Source of the DNA: Cornus controversa
Lineage: Eukaryota; Streptophyta; Magnoliopsida; Cornales; Cornaceae
Assembly (NCBI GenBank): GCA_026545225.1
Contig: CM048845.1
Location: forward strand, 62,538,533-62,602,532
Direction of reading: 5' to 3'
DNA length: 64,000 nucleotides
Every line of letters begins with the position of its first letter. The first letter of the stretch is position 1. This document shows, piece after piece, positions 24,001 through 36,209 of the stretch. The notes below the pieces were generated by a model. That model worked only from the letters and a program-made list of their open reading frames with translations. It was not told the origin of the DNA and made no database searches. Both the position numbers and the translations under genes were made by a program.

Positions 24001-24135
24001 AATAAGTCATCAAATGGTCACTCATCATCAATTAAGTTTCAATTTTGGTGACTATTCAATTTTGTTTTAACTTTTTGGTCACTTTAGAATAATTTTGTTT
24101 AGAAGCTAATTTTTTCTAGAAAAATTGAAAAATTG
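24001..24135 (-). repeat. Inverted partial copy of the A/B repeat
   Basis: Reverse complement of about 23260-23370 (shared TGGTGACTATTCA, GGTCACTTTAGAATAATTTT, AAGTTTCAATTTTGGTG). It shows that the unit is a dispersed repeat family. Confidence 0.8.
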
Positions 24136-24323
24136 AAATTTAAAATTGTTAATACCTTCAAAATTGTTATAGTTATATTAGAGAAATACCTGGCATGAAA
24201 TCATATCTAACAAATAAAAAAGACCAGCATAATTTTTTAAAACAAGAAAGATGATCCTTTTTATAATGAGAAATTCACCTGTGCCACTCCAATTTATAGT
24301 TAAAAATAACAATAATGATTTTA

Positions 24324-24610
24324 GGGTAAATATCATTAATATCTAATGTTTGATGTATTGTCACACGATTACAATTTTATAAAATTTTATTATTAACACC
24401 CTTTATAGTTTGTGTCGTATATCACATACAACCCCTCTTGTTTTTTCATGATAAAATGATCATATTCTCCTTTAAGTTCTGACCTAATCATTTTGAATAT
24501 TAAATTTATCCATTGAATCTTGTGTGATGAATCGAAACACCCCAAACGTGCCATATAATTATATACCCCCAACTATTCTTCTTCTTCCTCATCATCATCA
24601 TCATCATCAT

Positions 24611-24657
<47 letters not shown>

Positions 24658-26117
24658 GTCGATGGTACAATCGTTGAATCAACCTGTAAATTAGGTTATA
24701 AAATAAATGCTAAAATAAAGGTAGAGAAAAGAAACAAGTACGATGTGGCCGGGTATGCACTCTTAAGAATATTCTCATATGCAGATCGGTGGTGATGGCC
24801 AGGGGATGGCTGATTGGTGGTTGACGAATCTGTCAAAGACGGCTCACCACAACTGGACACTGTAGCAAATGACCAGATCTAGTTCTGATTCTCGTCAGAT
24901 CTGCAAACATCAACATCGAAACAGTGAGGCCTTCCTTTGTAGTCATTTCTTCTGATAAGAGGTTAAACAATACTTCTTCTTCAAGTACTGATTTCAGACT
25001 CCCTCTCGTGGTTGCCTTCAGCTCATATCTCCCCGCTCTGAAATTTTCGTTCTCTCTGATTGTTCCAGGTTCTAATCTTCTATGTAATTGGTTCTCCAAA
25101 TAAATAGACGTTGGGGAGAATCTGAAATTGATTGATTTGGTTTTAATTTGATGAATTTTATTTTATTTTCAATTTTCTCTGTTCTGTGAATGATTGTTTA
25201 GTATTATTATTTTTATAAGAATTCACAAATGGGTTTGATTTTCTAATTTTGTTTATGGTTACTTTCATCTGATTAGACAATGAAATTCACAAATGGGTTT
25301 GCCTTTTATCTATAATTTCTCTCGTTACATCATTTGTTGGTTGGGTTTGTAATTGCTATCCATTTTTTTAATTATTATTTTTGGAAGAGAATCAATTTGA
25401 AGGTGGGTTCGGCTCTTGGAGTTATTGTGTGTGTGCTCAGCAAACATGGGACTTGGCGATGAAGCTTCGGACGACGAAGACTCACCAGTGGTGAATTGGC
25501 AGAGAATGTGGTAGAGATTGACCCAGACAGCGAAGACTCGAAAATGAATGGTAGAGCTTCGGACATGGTGACTTCGGCAATAGTTACTTGAGGCGACGGA
25601 ACTTTGGATGGAGTTTTCAAGAGGTGGCGGTGTTTCGGTGATGGTTCAGTGAACCAATAAGAATCATGTCTCAACAACTAGTGTAAATATTAAGTGCAAC
25701 GTGCGGAGGGCTGGAATTCACCCGACGCACGATGCGCCTGCGCAACCAATAACTACTCCAACAACTAATGGAGTTCCGGCATTTAGTTTGGCAGTGAGAA
25801 CACTTGTGTGATGAACCCAACGATTTAATCAAACTAAAATCATAACACCTTCAACCCAAGTACCAATTTCATTAGTCAGCTTTAGAGAAAGAAAATCATT
25901 TCAGAATTGTAGGGAGAGAGACTTATAATTTATAAGTTTTTTGGTCATTTAGAAATTATGATATTTTATAACAAAAATAAATTAAATAATAAGGGATAGT
26001 TTAGACATTTTACGGTACTTTTAAATGAAAAAAATGACAGAAATGTTTGAGATGAAATTTTACAAAATTCTAGCCTTGTGACAATATATTAAATCTTAAA
26101 AGAAACTCATATTTACT
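24324..26117. mobile_element. Second Mutator-like element, possibly carrying captured host sequence
   Basis: The left end (GGGTAAATATCATTAATATC and the following 300 bp, including TTGTGTCGTATATCACATACA) is homologous to 10164-10440. The right end complement is AGTAAATATGAGTTT. A 10-bp flank pair, AATGATTTTA and CATAATTTTA, matches at 8 of 10. After (ATC)n and (AT)n tracts at 24588-24655, the interior 24660-25900 is of higher complexity and unlike the first copy. Minus-strand open stretches there (25099-24833, 25677-25375) have no domain I recognise. Confidence 0.7.
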
Positions 26118-26490
26118 CATAATTTTATTTAAAGATAACGTTGTAAGATTACATAAAGAGTAATGATAGTAAAATCCAACCAAACAATTGAATTATAACT
26201 GAAGTTTCTTGTTATCTACACAATGTACAAATGGATCCCATACATCATTGTCACATGCGTGGCCTGAGGATATATCAAGAGCCACGACTACTCTTTTTCA
26301 AATCATTTTCCTTGTATAAATCATATGCAATGAACTCACACATATGCGCATGTATATATATATATATATATGTATGCATATAGTTAAAAACGTGCAGTCC
26401 TACTAACAGCCGCACACCTTTTAACAGTAGCATTATACAAACATACAGGTAAAAACGTGCAGCCGTGCTCACTGCCTCATGCCGTCACAC
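26118..26490. other. Upstream region of the F-box gene
   Basis: No gene seen. It contains a (TA)n tract at 26354-26372 and two AAAAACGTGCAG repeats at about 26386 and 26452. Confidence 0.45.
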
Positions 26491-26498
26491 TATATATT
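26491..26498 (+). promoter_or_regulatory. Candidate TATA box of the F-box gene
   Basis: TATATATT lies 50 bases upstream of the ATG at 26548, a usual spacing for a short plant 5' leader. No transcript evidence is available. Confidence 0.4.
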
Positions 26499-26547
26499 GT
26501 TGTTGAGGGAACACAAAATCTCACCGTAATAGCTAGAGAGAGGAACC

Positions 26548-26694
26548 ATGGAGTGTGATGACGATACGTCTAATACTATGCCAGTTAAGGCGAAGATGAG
26601 GGTGCTTCTTGGGTCTCCACCTCTCAAAAGACACAAATCATTCTAATCTTCATCACCCTCCGTGTCAATACCAGCAAAATCCCTCTTCGATAAG
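26548..26694 (+). pseudogene. F-box gene, N-terminal part (piece 1 of 4)
   Basis: The ATG at 26548 (context AACCATGG) opens MECDDDTSNTMPVKAKMRVL. The frame meets a stop at about 26644. Read past that stop it continues as a Ser-rich linker and ends in SLFD at the gypsy insertion. The same frame enters the F-box at 36584, so this is the N-terminus of the same gene. F-box proteins are substrate adaptors of SCF ubiquitin ligases. The gene is inactive: an early stop, then 9.9 kb of retrotransposon. Confidence 0.7.
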
Positions 26695-27061
26695 TGTGAC
26701 GAAGAAAAAATACCCGGCTGAAGATGACACGTGAAAATAACAGTTCAGAGTACACACGGCAACCACGTCATAAGGGATGTGCCATCTTCTAGGTCATTTA
26801 TCGCTAGACGACAAAGACACAAGGGAAGATCAAAACTCTCCATTTAATTACGGAACGAGACACTGAATTCTTACAATAAACCAAGGCATAATTTCATGAG
26901 TGCAATCAAATCCCAAAAAGGGTGGAGTGATTACAGGCACTATTAATGTATTCGCAAAAATTATATGAGGAGGAGAAAGTAAATGAGAAAGGCATCGCCT
27001 TGAATAAGAAAAATTATGAGAAATTTCTTCTAAGTGTGGTGACAATTTTTTTGTACCTACA
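26695..27061 (+). repeat. 5' LTR of gypsy element 1
   Basis: 367 bp, TG...CA. It pairs with 36210-36578; most differences by eye are C/T or G/A transitions. Confidence 0.93.
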
Positions 27062-27062
27062 C

Positions 27063-27079
27063 TTGGCGCTGTCTATGGG
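27063..27079 (+). other. Primer binding site of gypsy element 1
   Basis: TTGGCGCTGTCTATGGG, one base after the LTR. It is a diverged form of the tract seen in gypsy element 2 (TTGGCATCGTCTGTGGG). Confidence 0.7.
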
Positions 27080-27111
27080 AAACGACGTACTCAAAAATTC
27101 CTTAGGAATTT

Positions 27112-28480
27112 ATGCCAGTATAGCTACATTCTGGAATCATAGTAGGACAACAAGCACCTATCCACAACTAGAGGATGGAACAGAATTTGACACACGAACA
27201 GATCCTACAAGAAATGCGAGAATAATTGGAGGAATCTAATCGGCGCAACGATTTGCTCCAGGAGATGATAGCCTGGCTCATGGGAAAGTAACCTGAGAAT
27301 TCCTCACCTAGCAAGGAGAATTTAAAGGAACACAATTCCGCTCGGAAGGGAGATCAAAATCTCGACCGACTGGAGTCTCACGTTATCAGATCGAACATCT
27401 AGCTCAATGCAATTGCCGAACGATCAGAGAAGGTCGATGCCGACATCAAAGACCTAAAGAACCAAACTCCAGCAGATCTGGCAACTCAGGTGACTAGCAA
27501 GGTAGTGAAATCCCCTTTCACAGAAGAAATAAGGAACTCCCCAAACCCGAGGAAGTTTGTACTCCCAAGCTTCATCACCTTTGACGAGATGACCGGTCCC
27601 CTTGATCATCTCTTCCACATGCAGCAAAGGATGACTCTATATGCGAAAGATGAGAACCTCATATGCAAAGTCTTTCCGACCAGCCTCATCGGATCTGCTC
27701 TGACCTAATTCAAGCAACAGCCATCGGGCACGATCCCCAGCTTTAAGAAACTGTGCGAGCTTTTCATCGCTCAGTACATTGGCAACCAAAGACAAAAGAA
27801 AACCATATTTTCATTATGAGATAGACAAAGGGGGAGACCCTGAAATCCTTCATGACCAGATTCAATTTAGAAATGTCCCTGATTGATGGTTGCGACCAAG
27901 CCGTAGGGGTAGAGGCCTTCAAGATGGCCATGATCCCTGTATCCAAATTCCACTCATCCTTTGTCAGAAAACCCCCAGGACCATGGGAGATCTGAACGCG
28001 AAAGTACAGGGATACCTCAGTCTTGAGGAAGATGAAGCGTTGCGTCAACAGAGATCAGCCCTAATAAGCATCGGCTCCCAATCCAAAGAAAAAAGGGCAT
28101 AAACTGAAGGGCCAGGGTAGGGTCCTTCCCATTCTAATGAAATTTGAGAAGCGACCCATATTTGAGGAGAAGAATACCCCACTGAAGTGTACTTTGGCCA
28201 GGTTGTACCAAGAAAACAAGGGTTGAGGCATATTCCGAACACCACCTCCTATCCAGATTCCAGCTGAGCTTAGAGATAAGAGCAAGCACTGCGCCTTACG
28301 TCAGGATTACGAGCACACCACGAACGAGTGCCAAAATTTGAGGGGACAGACGGAGGCGATCATAGCTAAGGGAGGTCTGACTGAATATGTGGTAAAGGAA
28401 CACCCCAATCAATACAAACGTCAGATCCCCGAACGTAGAGAAAACTCGAATCTAAACTCAGTAAGGACGATCAATACCAT
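27112..28480 (+). pseudogene. gag of gypsy element 1 (broken)
   Basis: The ATG at 27112 corresponds to that of element 2, but the fourth codon is TAG. The gag core is at 27490-27708 (FTEEIRNSPNPRKFVLPSFI, DHLFHMQQRMTLYAKDENL), then a stop where the sister copy has Trp. The remaining gag lies at about 27840-28480 with a decayed zinc-knuckle region (HTTNECQNLRGQTEAI). Several stops and indels relative to element 2. Confidence 0.85.
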
Positions 28481-28559
28481 ACATGGTTACTCAACTTAGG
28501 AGGATCAATGTACGGGCAGATCCTACCTCTGTCAGGCAAAAAGACTACAGAAGATGGTA

Positions 28560-31134
28560 GAGATCAACTCGGTCTAAAGCAAGAGAACTGACGCTCTATT
28601 CACATTTGACAATCCAGACCTAATGAGGGTACAGCTCCCTCATGAGGATCCGTTAGTGGTTAGCTTGCTGGTAGCAAACTGCCGGTTAAAAAGAGTACTT
28701 GTCGATGCAGGATCAAAACTGCTAACATAATGGCACTTGAGGTTTACAAGAAATAGGGATCGAAAATGATCAAATCAAACCAACATAGGGCCCGCTCATA
28801 GGGTTCGATGGAAATAAAGTCACCCTGATCGGAATGATACCATTGTCTGTAACTACCGCACAGAGAACACTTAGAGAATAATTCGTGATAGCCGACGTTC
28901 ACTCATCATACAACCTCATTATGGGAAGGAGATGAACCCACAGGATACATGTGGTGCCATCGACCCTGCACCAGGTGATGAGGTGTTTAACCCCTAACAG
29001 AAAAGGAACAGTGGACTTCCTTGGTGACCAAGTAGCATCAAAAGAGTACTACTTGCGCACAATCAAGTGCACGCCAAACAAGGGAGATGGAAATACAGAG
29101 ACAGACACCCAATAGTAATCACAGAAGCCAGGCACACCTGAGGAAGAGGACACCAAAAACATAGCTCAGCCCATAAAACTGCTCTAGGTGGTCTAACTTG
29201 GAAATCCAGGAGAAAGTAAAAGTACACAAATTGAGACACTTCTGTAGGAGGAGAGAGACTAACTGATCGATGTACTGAGAAGGAATAGAGACGTATTTTC
29301 TTGGAGTCATCTCGACATGCCTGGCATAAACCCTAACCTCGCAGAACATTCTCTGAACATGAACCCCACCAGCATCCCTGTTAAGCAAAAATAGAGGAGG
29401 TTCTCCCCGGAGAGAAATAGGATAATCACCGAAGAAGTCGGTCGTCTGCTTTTGGCGGGTTTCATCAGAAAAGTAAGGTACCCAGAATGGCTTTCGAATG
29501 TAGTGGTGGTAAAGAAGAAGAATGGGAAATGGAGAGTGTGCATCGACTTCACTAACTTAAACAAAACATATCCGAAAGAAAGTTACCCTCTTCCAAAAAT
29601 AGATCAGATGGTAGACACTATCTCCGGGTACGAATGACTGACCTTCTTGGATGCCTACTCGGGCTATAATCAGATCCCGATGAACCTAAGAGATAAAGAT
29701 AAGACATCATTCATCATCGAATGGGGCATTTACTGTTACAAGGTAATGCCCATCGAATTGAAAAATGCAAGGGCAACGTACCAGAGGATGATCAACAGAG
29801 TCTTCAAGAATCAGATCATAGAAACTGTGGAAACCTATATTGATGACATGGTGGTCAAAAGCAAAAGGAGGCAGGATCACCTACAACATTTGCAAGAAAT
29901 ATGAAGCCCTCAGAAAACACCGAGTAAAGTTAAATCCGATGAAGTGCTCGTTCGGAGTTTTATTGGGATAGTTCCTTGGCCATATGGTCAGTACAATTGG
30001 AATTGAGATGAGTCCATCACAGGCGTCAGCGCTGATCTAAATTTTAAAACCAAAAACTCATCGGGAAGTGCAAGTCCTAACAGGCCGAATTGCTGTTCTA
30101 AGTCGATTTATATCCCGCCTCTCGAACAGATGCAAACCCTTCTTCGATGCCATCAGAAATAAAAAAGGGGATATATGGGGAATAAATCAGATAGAAGTGT
30201 TGAGAATGTTGAAGGAGTATATGGCCTCGGCGCCAATCCTCTCGATTCTGAGGCCCGACGAGATGTTGTATCTGTACCTAACAGTGTCAAAGATATCTAT
30301 GAGTGCCACATTGGTCCGAGAAGAAGATCGGAGGCAATAACCAATATATTATTCCAATAAGACAATGACAGACGTAGAAAATAGATATTCAAAAGTAGAG
30401 AAGCTGATCTTGGCCCTCGTGCATGAAAATAAGAAATTGAGGCACTACTTCGAGTCCCACCCGATAATCGTTCCGACAAACTTGCCACTCAAGACAATCC
30501 TCAGCAAACCAGACATGACTGGGAGATTGATGAAGTGGGCCATGGACCTCAGCGCTTACGACATCCGTTTTGAGCCCCGAACGGCCAAAAAGGGTCAAGT
30601 GTTGGCCGAATTCCTGTTGGAGTGTGACGAACCAGAAGACGAAGAGGATAATCACCCTATGTGGGAGATATATGTTGACAGATTATCAAGTCAAACAGGA
30701 TTAGGGGCTGGGATTGAGGTTAGCACCCCAGATGGGACTACCCTGCATCATGCGGTAAGATTTGATTTTGAAGCCTCTAACAATGTGGCAAAGTACAAGG
30801 CTCTCCTTGCAGGAAATTGTCATTCTTTTAGCGATTCCCAACTAGTTGTTAATCAAGTCAATAGTAAATACCAAGCGAAGGAAATAAGATGAACGCCTAC
30901 CGAGAAACGGTGCCCGAGAGTCTGAAAGAATTTGATGAAGTAAGGCTTAACCACATTTCGCGTGAGAGGAATGAAGTGGCTGACTGGTTAGCCTATTCGG
31001 CTTCCTATGCAGACGAATCCTTAACCAGGGTATCCTCCATAAAAGAATTAAATAAACCAAGCATTACCAAACCACTAGAGGTGTTCGTCATTCCAAGAGA
31101 GCCGAGCTGGATGGACCCGATGAAGCGTATCTAA
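28560..31134 (+). pseudogene. protease, RT and RNase H of gypsy element 1 (broken)
   Basis: Retroviral-type aspartic protease at about 28600-29110 (LLVANCRLKRVLVDAGS, then a frameshift). RT at about 29370-29904: KKKNGKWRVCIDFTNLNK, FLDAYSGYNQIPM and the catalytic YIDDMVVKS; one stop (near 29637) splits it. The gypsy-type RNase H follows (30068-30620: YSNKTMTDVENRYSKVEK-like text). A second RNase H-like domain is at about 30655-30890 (IYVDRLSSQTGLGAGIEVST, FEASNNVAKYKALLAG), and a tail runs to 31134 (LNHISRERNEVADWLA). The second domain is the feature that places it near Tat elements. Confidence 0.88.
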
Positions 31135-31181
31135 AGAACGAGATCCTTCTCGAATGAAAAGGAAAGTCAAAAAAGCTAAAG

Positions 31182-32340
31182 ATGAAAGCAACCAAATACA
31201 CCATAGTTAATGATCGCCTCTACAGGAGATCGTATTTAGGATTGTTGGTACGATGCCTGACACCATTGGAAGCAATCAGAGTCCTGAAGGAAATCCACGA
31301 AGGTGTTTGCGGGAACCATTTGGGAGGAAGGTCATTATCTCACAAAGCTCGCTCTGATGCTGGGGTACTTCTGGCCATACATGGCATATGACACGACGGA
31401 GTATTCCGAAAATTGTGATAAGTGCCAAAAGCACGGTCAACTGCTACACCAACCACCAGGAAACCTAAATCCAATAACCAGCCCTTGGCCTTTCGCCCAA
31501 TGGGGAATAGATATGGTCTGCCCTTTGTCGACTGCAACACAGAAAAAGAAATACGTCCTCCTGGCTACAGACTATTTCACCAAATGGGTGGAAGCAAAGG
31601 CATACACCACAGTAACTCATTCGCAAGTTGAAAAGTTTATCTGGAATAACATTATATGCCGTTTTGGCATCCGTACATCGATAATTATGGATAACGGGAA
31701 AAATCTAGACAACGAGTTCATTCAGGGGTTTTTCATGAAGTATGGGATAAACCAAAAACTTTCCTCAAGATCATACCCACAAGGGAACGAGCAGGCTGAG
31801 ATCACAAACAGGACCATCTTTGAGAACATAAAGAAAAGCTAGAAGAAAGGAAAGGCCACTGGCTAGAAGTTTTGTCGAACGTACTCTAGGCCTACTGAAC
31901 CACTCCTCGCCGACCGACCTGAAATAGCCCTTTTAGCATGACGTATAGAATGCAGGCTGTGGTTCTAGTCGAGCTCAGAGTTCCCACCTTAAGGACCAAA
32001 TCGTTCGAAGAGCAAAAAAATAACCTTCAGATCGAGCACAATCTGGACTTGCTTGAGGAAAAGAGAGAAGCTGCGTAGATCAGGATGACGGCCTACCAGT
32101 AGAACCTTCGCAGGGCTTATAACCAAAAAGTCAAACACCGATTGTTCGAACGGGGAGACTAGGTCTTACGCAAAGTGACCAATAACACCATAGAGCTAAA
32201 TGCGGGCAAATTAGCAGCAAAATGGGAAGGCCCATTCAAGATAATTGAACTCATTGGAAAAGGGAGCTTATAGATTACAGAGGATTCACAATAATAGAGC
32301 CATAGTTGAAAAGCCTTAGAACGCAATGCACCTGGAAAGG
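31182..32340 (+). pseudogene. integrase of gypsy element 1 (broken)
   Basis: H2C2 zinc-binding region at about 31300-31440 (HEGVCGNHLGGRSL, then a frameshift, then CDKCQKHGQLLHQPP). The catalytic core is open in 31303-31842: D in WGIDMVCPL, D in SIIMDNGKN, and E in PQGNEQAEI. The C-terminal part (31843-32340: KVTNNTIELNAGKL, KWEGPFKIIELIGKG) has several stops. Confidence 0.88.
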
Positions 32341-32544
32341 TGTTATGTATGAACTCCTGTAAGCCCTTTTTTTTTAAATTCAATAAAGTTAATGGAAATC
32401 CCACATCGAATTGTTGGGAGCTTTCCCTAAATTGATATAACGAATTTCGCCTACTAGTCACAAAGGCAGTTGGATTGTGCAACGAGGTGAAACCCATTGT
32501 GCAATCCCACTGTCTTGCCATTTTTAGGATTTTCACAATGAGCT

Positions 32545-33580
32545 CGGCATGGCTAGCCGATCATCTCAAATGAATGAAATTGGCTAAGGCATGGCCAGTT
32601 GAATGCCAGATATGAATGAAAAGACTTTGATATAACTAACCGAGAGTCTCAAATAAATGAAATTGGCTAAGGCATGACTAGCTGAACGCCATATATGAAT
32701 GAAAAGACCTTGACATGACTAGCCGAAGGTCTCAAATGAATCGAATTGACTAAGGCATGGCTAGCCAAACGCCAGATATAAATGAAAAGACCTCGACATA
32801 ACTAGTTGAGCATCTCAAATAAATGAAATTAGCTAAGGCATGAGTAGTCGAACGCCAGATATGAATGAAAATACCTCAACATGACTAGCCGAGCGTCTCA
32901 AATGAATCGAATTGACTAAGGCATGGCTAGCCAAACGCCAGATATAAATGAAAAGACCTCGACATAACTAGTTGAGCATCTCAAATAAATGAAATTAGCT
33001 AAGGCATGAGTAGTCGAACGCCAGATATGAATGAAAATACCTCAACATGATTAACCAAATGCCAGATATGAATAAAAAGACCTTGACATGACTAGTCGAG
33101 CATCTCAAATGAATCGAATTAGCTAAGGAATGGCTAGCCGAACGCCAGATATGAATGAAAATACCTCGGCATGACTAGCCAAGCGTTTTAAATGAATCGA
33201 ATTGGCAAAGGCATGGCCAACTGAACGCCAGATATGAATGAAAATTCCTCGACATGACTAACCGAACATCTCAAATGAATCAAATTGGTTAAGGCATAAC
33301 TACCCGAACACTAGATATGAATGAAAAGATCTCAGCTTGACTAGCCGAACGTCTTAAATGAATTAAATTAACTAAGGCATGGCTAGCCGAACGCCAAATA
33401 TGAATGAAAAGACCTCGGCATGACTAGCCGATCGTCTCAAATGAATCGAATTGGCTAAGGCATGGCTAGCCAAACGCCCGATATGAATGAAAAGACCTCA
33501 ACATAGCTAACCGAGCATCTTAGATGAATCAAATCGGCTAAGGCAAGACTAGCTGAACGCCAGACAAGAATAAAAATACC
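32545..33580 (+). repeat. 83-bp tandem array in the 3' region of gypsy element 1
   Basis: About 12-13 copies of an 83-bp unit, each made of two related 41-42-bp halves: one with GGCTAGCCGAACGCCAGATA and AATGAAAAGACCT, one with ACTAGCCGAGCGTCTCAAAT and GAATTGGCTAAGG. A two-unit block of about 166 bp is repeated almost exactly (about 32717-32882 and 32883-33048), so the array also grew by higher-order duplication. Confidence 0.92.
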
Positions 33581-33822
33581 TTGACTTGGTTGGTTAGGTA
33601 ATTACCTAAGATTCGACCAACAAAAGTTATCAATCATGTTTGTCAAGAGTATTGAGGCGATAGTTAAAGAATCTAACTGTCAAATAAATAAACTCAATTC
33701 TTGGTAAACTTGAGATATAGCAGGAATACTCAATCATAAAGAAAAGGACTATATTTTATTAAAATTTATTTTTAAATTACAAAAACACCTATATAAAGAA
33801 AACTAAGGCAGGGAAATAAACG

Positions 33823-35930
33823 TCATGATTCGCTCGCCGAAGGAACAGGATCAACAGAAGCAACGGAGGGGCCTGCACACTCTAGGGCCTCGACTTCGAT
33901 GGGCTCAGCAGCTTCAAATATATCAGTTATCTCTTTCTCCTCATCCCCTTCATCAGGATGCTGATACGGAGGTCTAGCAAGGCCCATCTCTTGATTATAA
34001 TCAACTGGACTGTTCAAATAAGACAGATCACTTTCGGACGCCGTTGCATCCTCAAACCCCTGATGATAGACCTCGAAGTTCCTGATCTGAACAGTACTGG
34101 ACAACCTGAGGAACAACACCTTAGCCCCTTTTTCTAACTTCAGTGTTTTGTCCTGGAGGGATTGGATGTTCAGCTCAGACTCTAAAGCTTTGGATTTGGC
34201 CAAGGGTCTCTACAGCTCGCTTTCTTCCTTCTCTTTGGCGAGCTCCTCCAACTAGGACTTAAACTACTCATTCTTAATCAACAGGGCTTTAGACTTTGAC
34301 TTCTCGCTGTTTGCTTCATGCATGGCAGCTCAAAAATCAGCCTCAGCCCACCTTATCTGGACATCATCTTTCTTTAATTTGACGGTCACCTGCTCAACTA
34401 GCCTACATATTGTCATCACACCAAACATGTTCTGCACAAACGTAAGGAAAGGTTAAAAAAAAAGAGAATTTTTCTCACTCTTAGAGCCAAGTCTGGGCAG
34501 GTCTCCAGCAGGCCCCTTACAGAGAAGTCCATCATCATTTTTTCGTCTTTAAGATGCCACATCTCCTTCATAAATGCCTTAATGGACTCTTTGTCTTCAA
34601 GAATGGAATCCTCGACAGAAAGAGGCATTCCATTGGCCTTCACCATCCGGTGTGTTCAAGGCTTAACCACAGAAGAACTTAGTATATCAGAACTAGAGGT
34701 GTTGGTCCCAGCAACTGGAGTCCCCACCGACTTTAGGGCAGAGGGGTAGCTAAAATTGTAGTCTTCTGGGACTTGGGGGGAGGAGCAGTTTGTGCAGTCT
34801 CCTCAACATTAATCACTTCGGTTGGCTATGACCTCTTCACAGCCTTCTCTTTAGCATGTCTCTTCCTCATAGTGGCAGCTATTTCCTTTTCCCGATCAGT
34901 TGGCGGGGCGCTAAGCTCATTTTATTTCTCAGACTGCTTCTTGGCCTTCGTACGGGTAGTCTTTGGGAGCTTCATCTTCGCATCAGAAACTTTCTCTGAG
35001 ATAGTTTTAAGTATCTTTATATCAAGCAAGATAGGAGACTTGGGAGTATTACTCCACAGCTTGTCTTTGAGCGTCTTCAGATGAGTCACCAACTTAGAGT
35101 GGGGAAGAAGATCCCTAACTACACCAACAAAAGATCAAATTTGGTTAAAAGCAGAACATCACATATAACACAGTTACAGTGAGGGTCAGAAGGAGAATCA
35201 AATGAAGGGATACCCAATCCACCGAATTTCTGAGGGATGGGAAATTTATCAGAGGAAAAGACTTTCCACTTCCCCCCAATGACCACAAGCTGAGCCTTCT
35301 AACCCTTGTCCGAAAAGGGATGACCGGTGCAGAGCAACCTGCCCAATTGGGGGAAGAAATGGTAGCGATTACTTTCATTCTTTATAGTGCAAACTTGATA
35401 GAAAATAAAGAGGTCATCAAATCTTAATTTGAGCCTTCGGGTATGGTTGAGAGCAAGGATACTAGAAATAACCCTAAAAAATTAGGGTTTACTTGCAGAG
35501 GGGCCAAGTGCATCTGTTTAAGTACGAGATGGTAAAAAAGGTGAAGAGGAAACCAAAAAGCATGAAAATGTCTGGCCAAAAAGAGCATGTCACCCTCGCT
35601 CAAACCCTCCCCAGATCGGAAGTTAAGATTAAGGAGATAGTTTCTGAGGGTAACATCAGGCGAGATTTCACAGTCTATCCTGAGGTTTCCTAAATTCACT
35701 AGAGTCCTAACTAGGTCACGATCAACGCCATCTAAGTTAGAATTTGAAGAACCCTAGTCTTCTAGAACTAATTGCCCTAAGGGAAGAGTGGCGATTAGGT
35801 TTGACGGAGCTGAAAGGTCCCCAGGAGGAGTCGAATCACCTTCGCCCTCATTTAGAAATTCATCAATGGACTGGTAGGTTTCCAGTGGTCCAAACTCATT
35901 AACAATTTCTACCCCCTTCATCCTATCCAT
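33823..35930 (-). pseudogene. Antisense ORF between pol and 3' LTR of gypsy element 1 (broken)
   Basis: Starts MDRMKGVEIVNEFGPLE at 35930 and can be followed with a few stops and frameshifts to 33823. Pieces: 35699-35424 (FRSGEGLSEGDMLFLARHFH, then LNPNFLGLF-like text); 35378-35145 (LCTGHPFSDKG, VVIGGKWKVF); 34646-34416; and an acidic C-terminal piece 34203-33823 (SELNIQSLQDKTLKLEKGAK). The middle resembles the gypsy-type transposon N-terminal domain annotated in many plant proteins. An acidic coiled-coil-like tail follows. Antisense ORFs in this place are known for some Tat-type elements; their function is unknown. Confidence 0.7.
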
Positions 35931-36209
35931 ACCTAAGAAATGAGAAAGAAAGGGGAAAAAAACACTGACCTTAAGAAGTAAGTAAGGAGGAAAGCCACAG
36001 AAGGATCAGAATCGCCCGAAATTGATAATGCCTTGATACGACCAGAAACATTTAAAAAGAAAAAAATAGGCATTTATGGAGATGTGACGTTTCAGCGGCC
36101 ACCATGGGTATGAAGCCCAAACATCATCAGGCGAACCAGACGAAATGTCATCCATGATAAAAACCCTTTCAAATCCAACTAGAATTGAAAGGGGTTTTTA
36201 GGGGCAAAA

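Noticed and set aside
23638..26472. Short minus-strand frames (23913-23638, 25677-25375, 26472-26275) as possible genes
   Set aside because: No domain, start context or splice support; composition matches surrounding AT-rich or element-internal sequence. Only possible capture in the Mutator-like element is kept as a finding.
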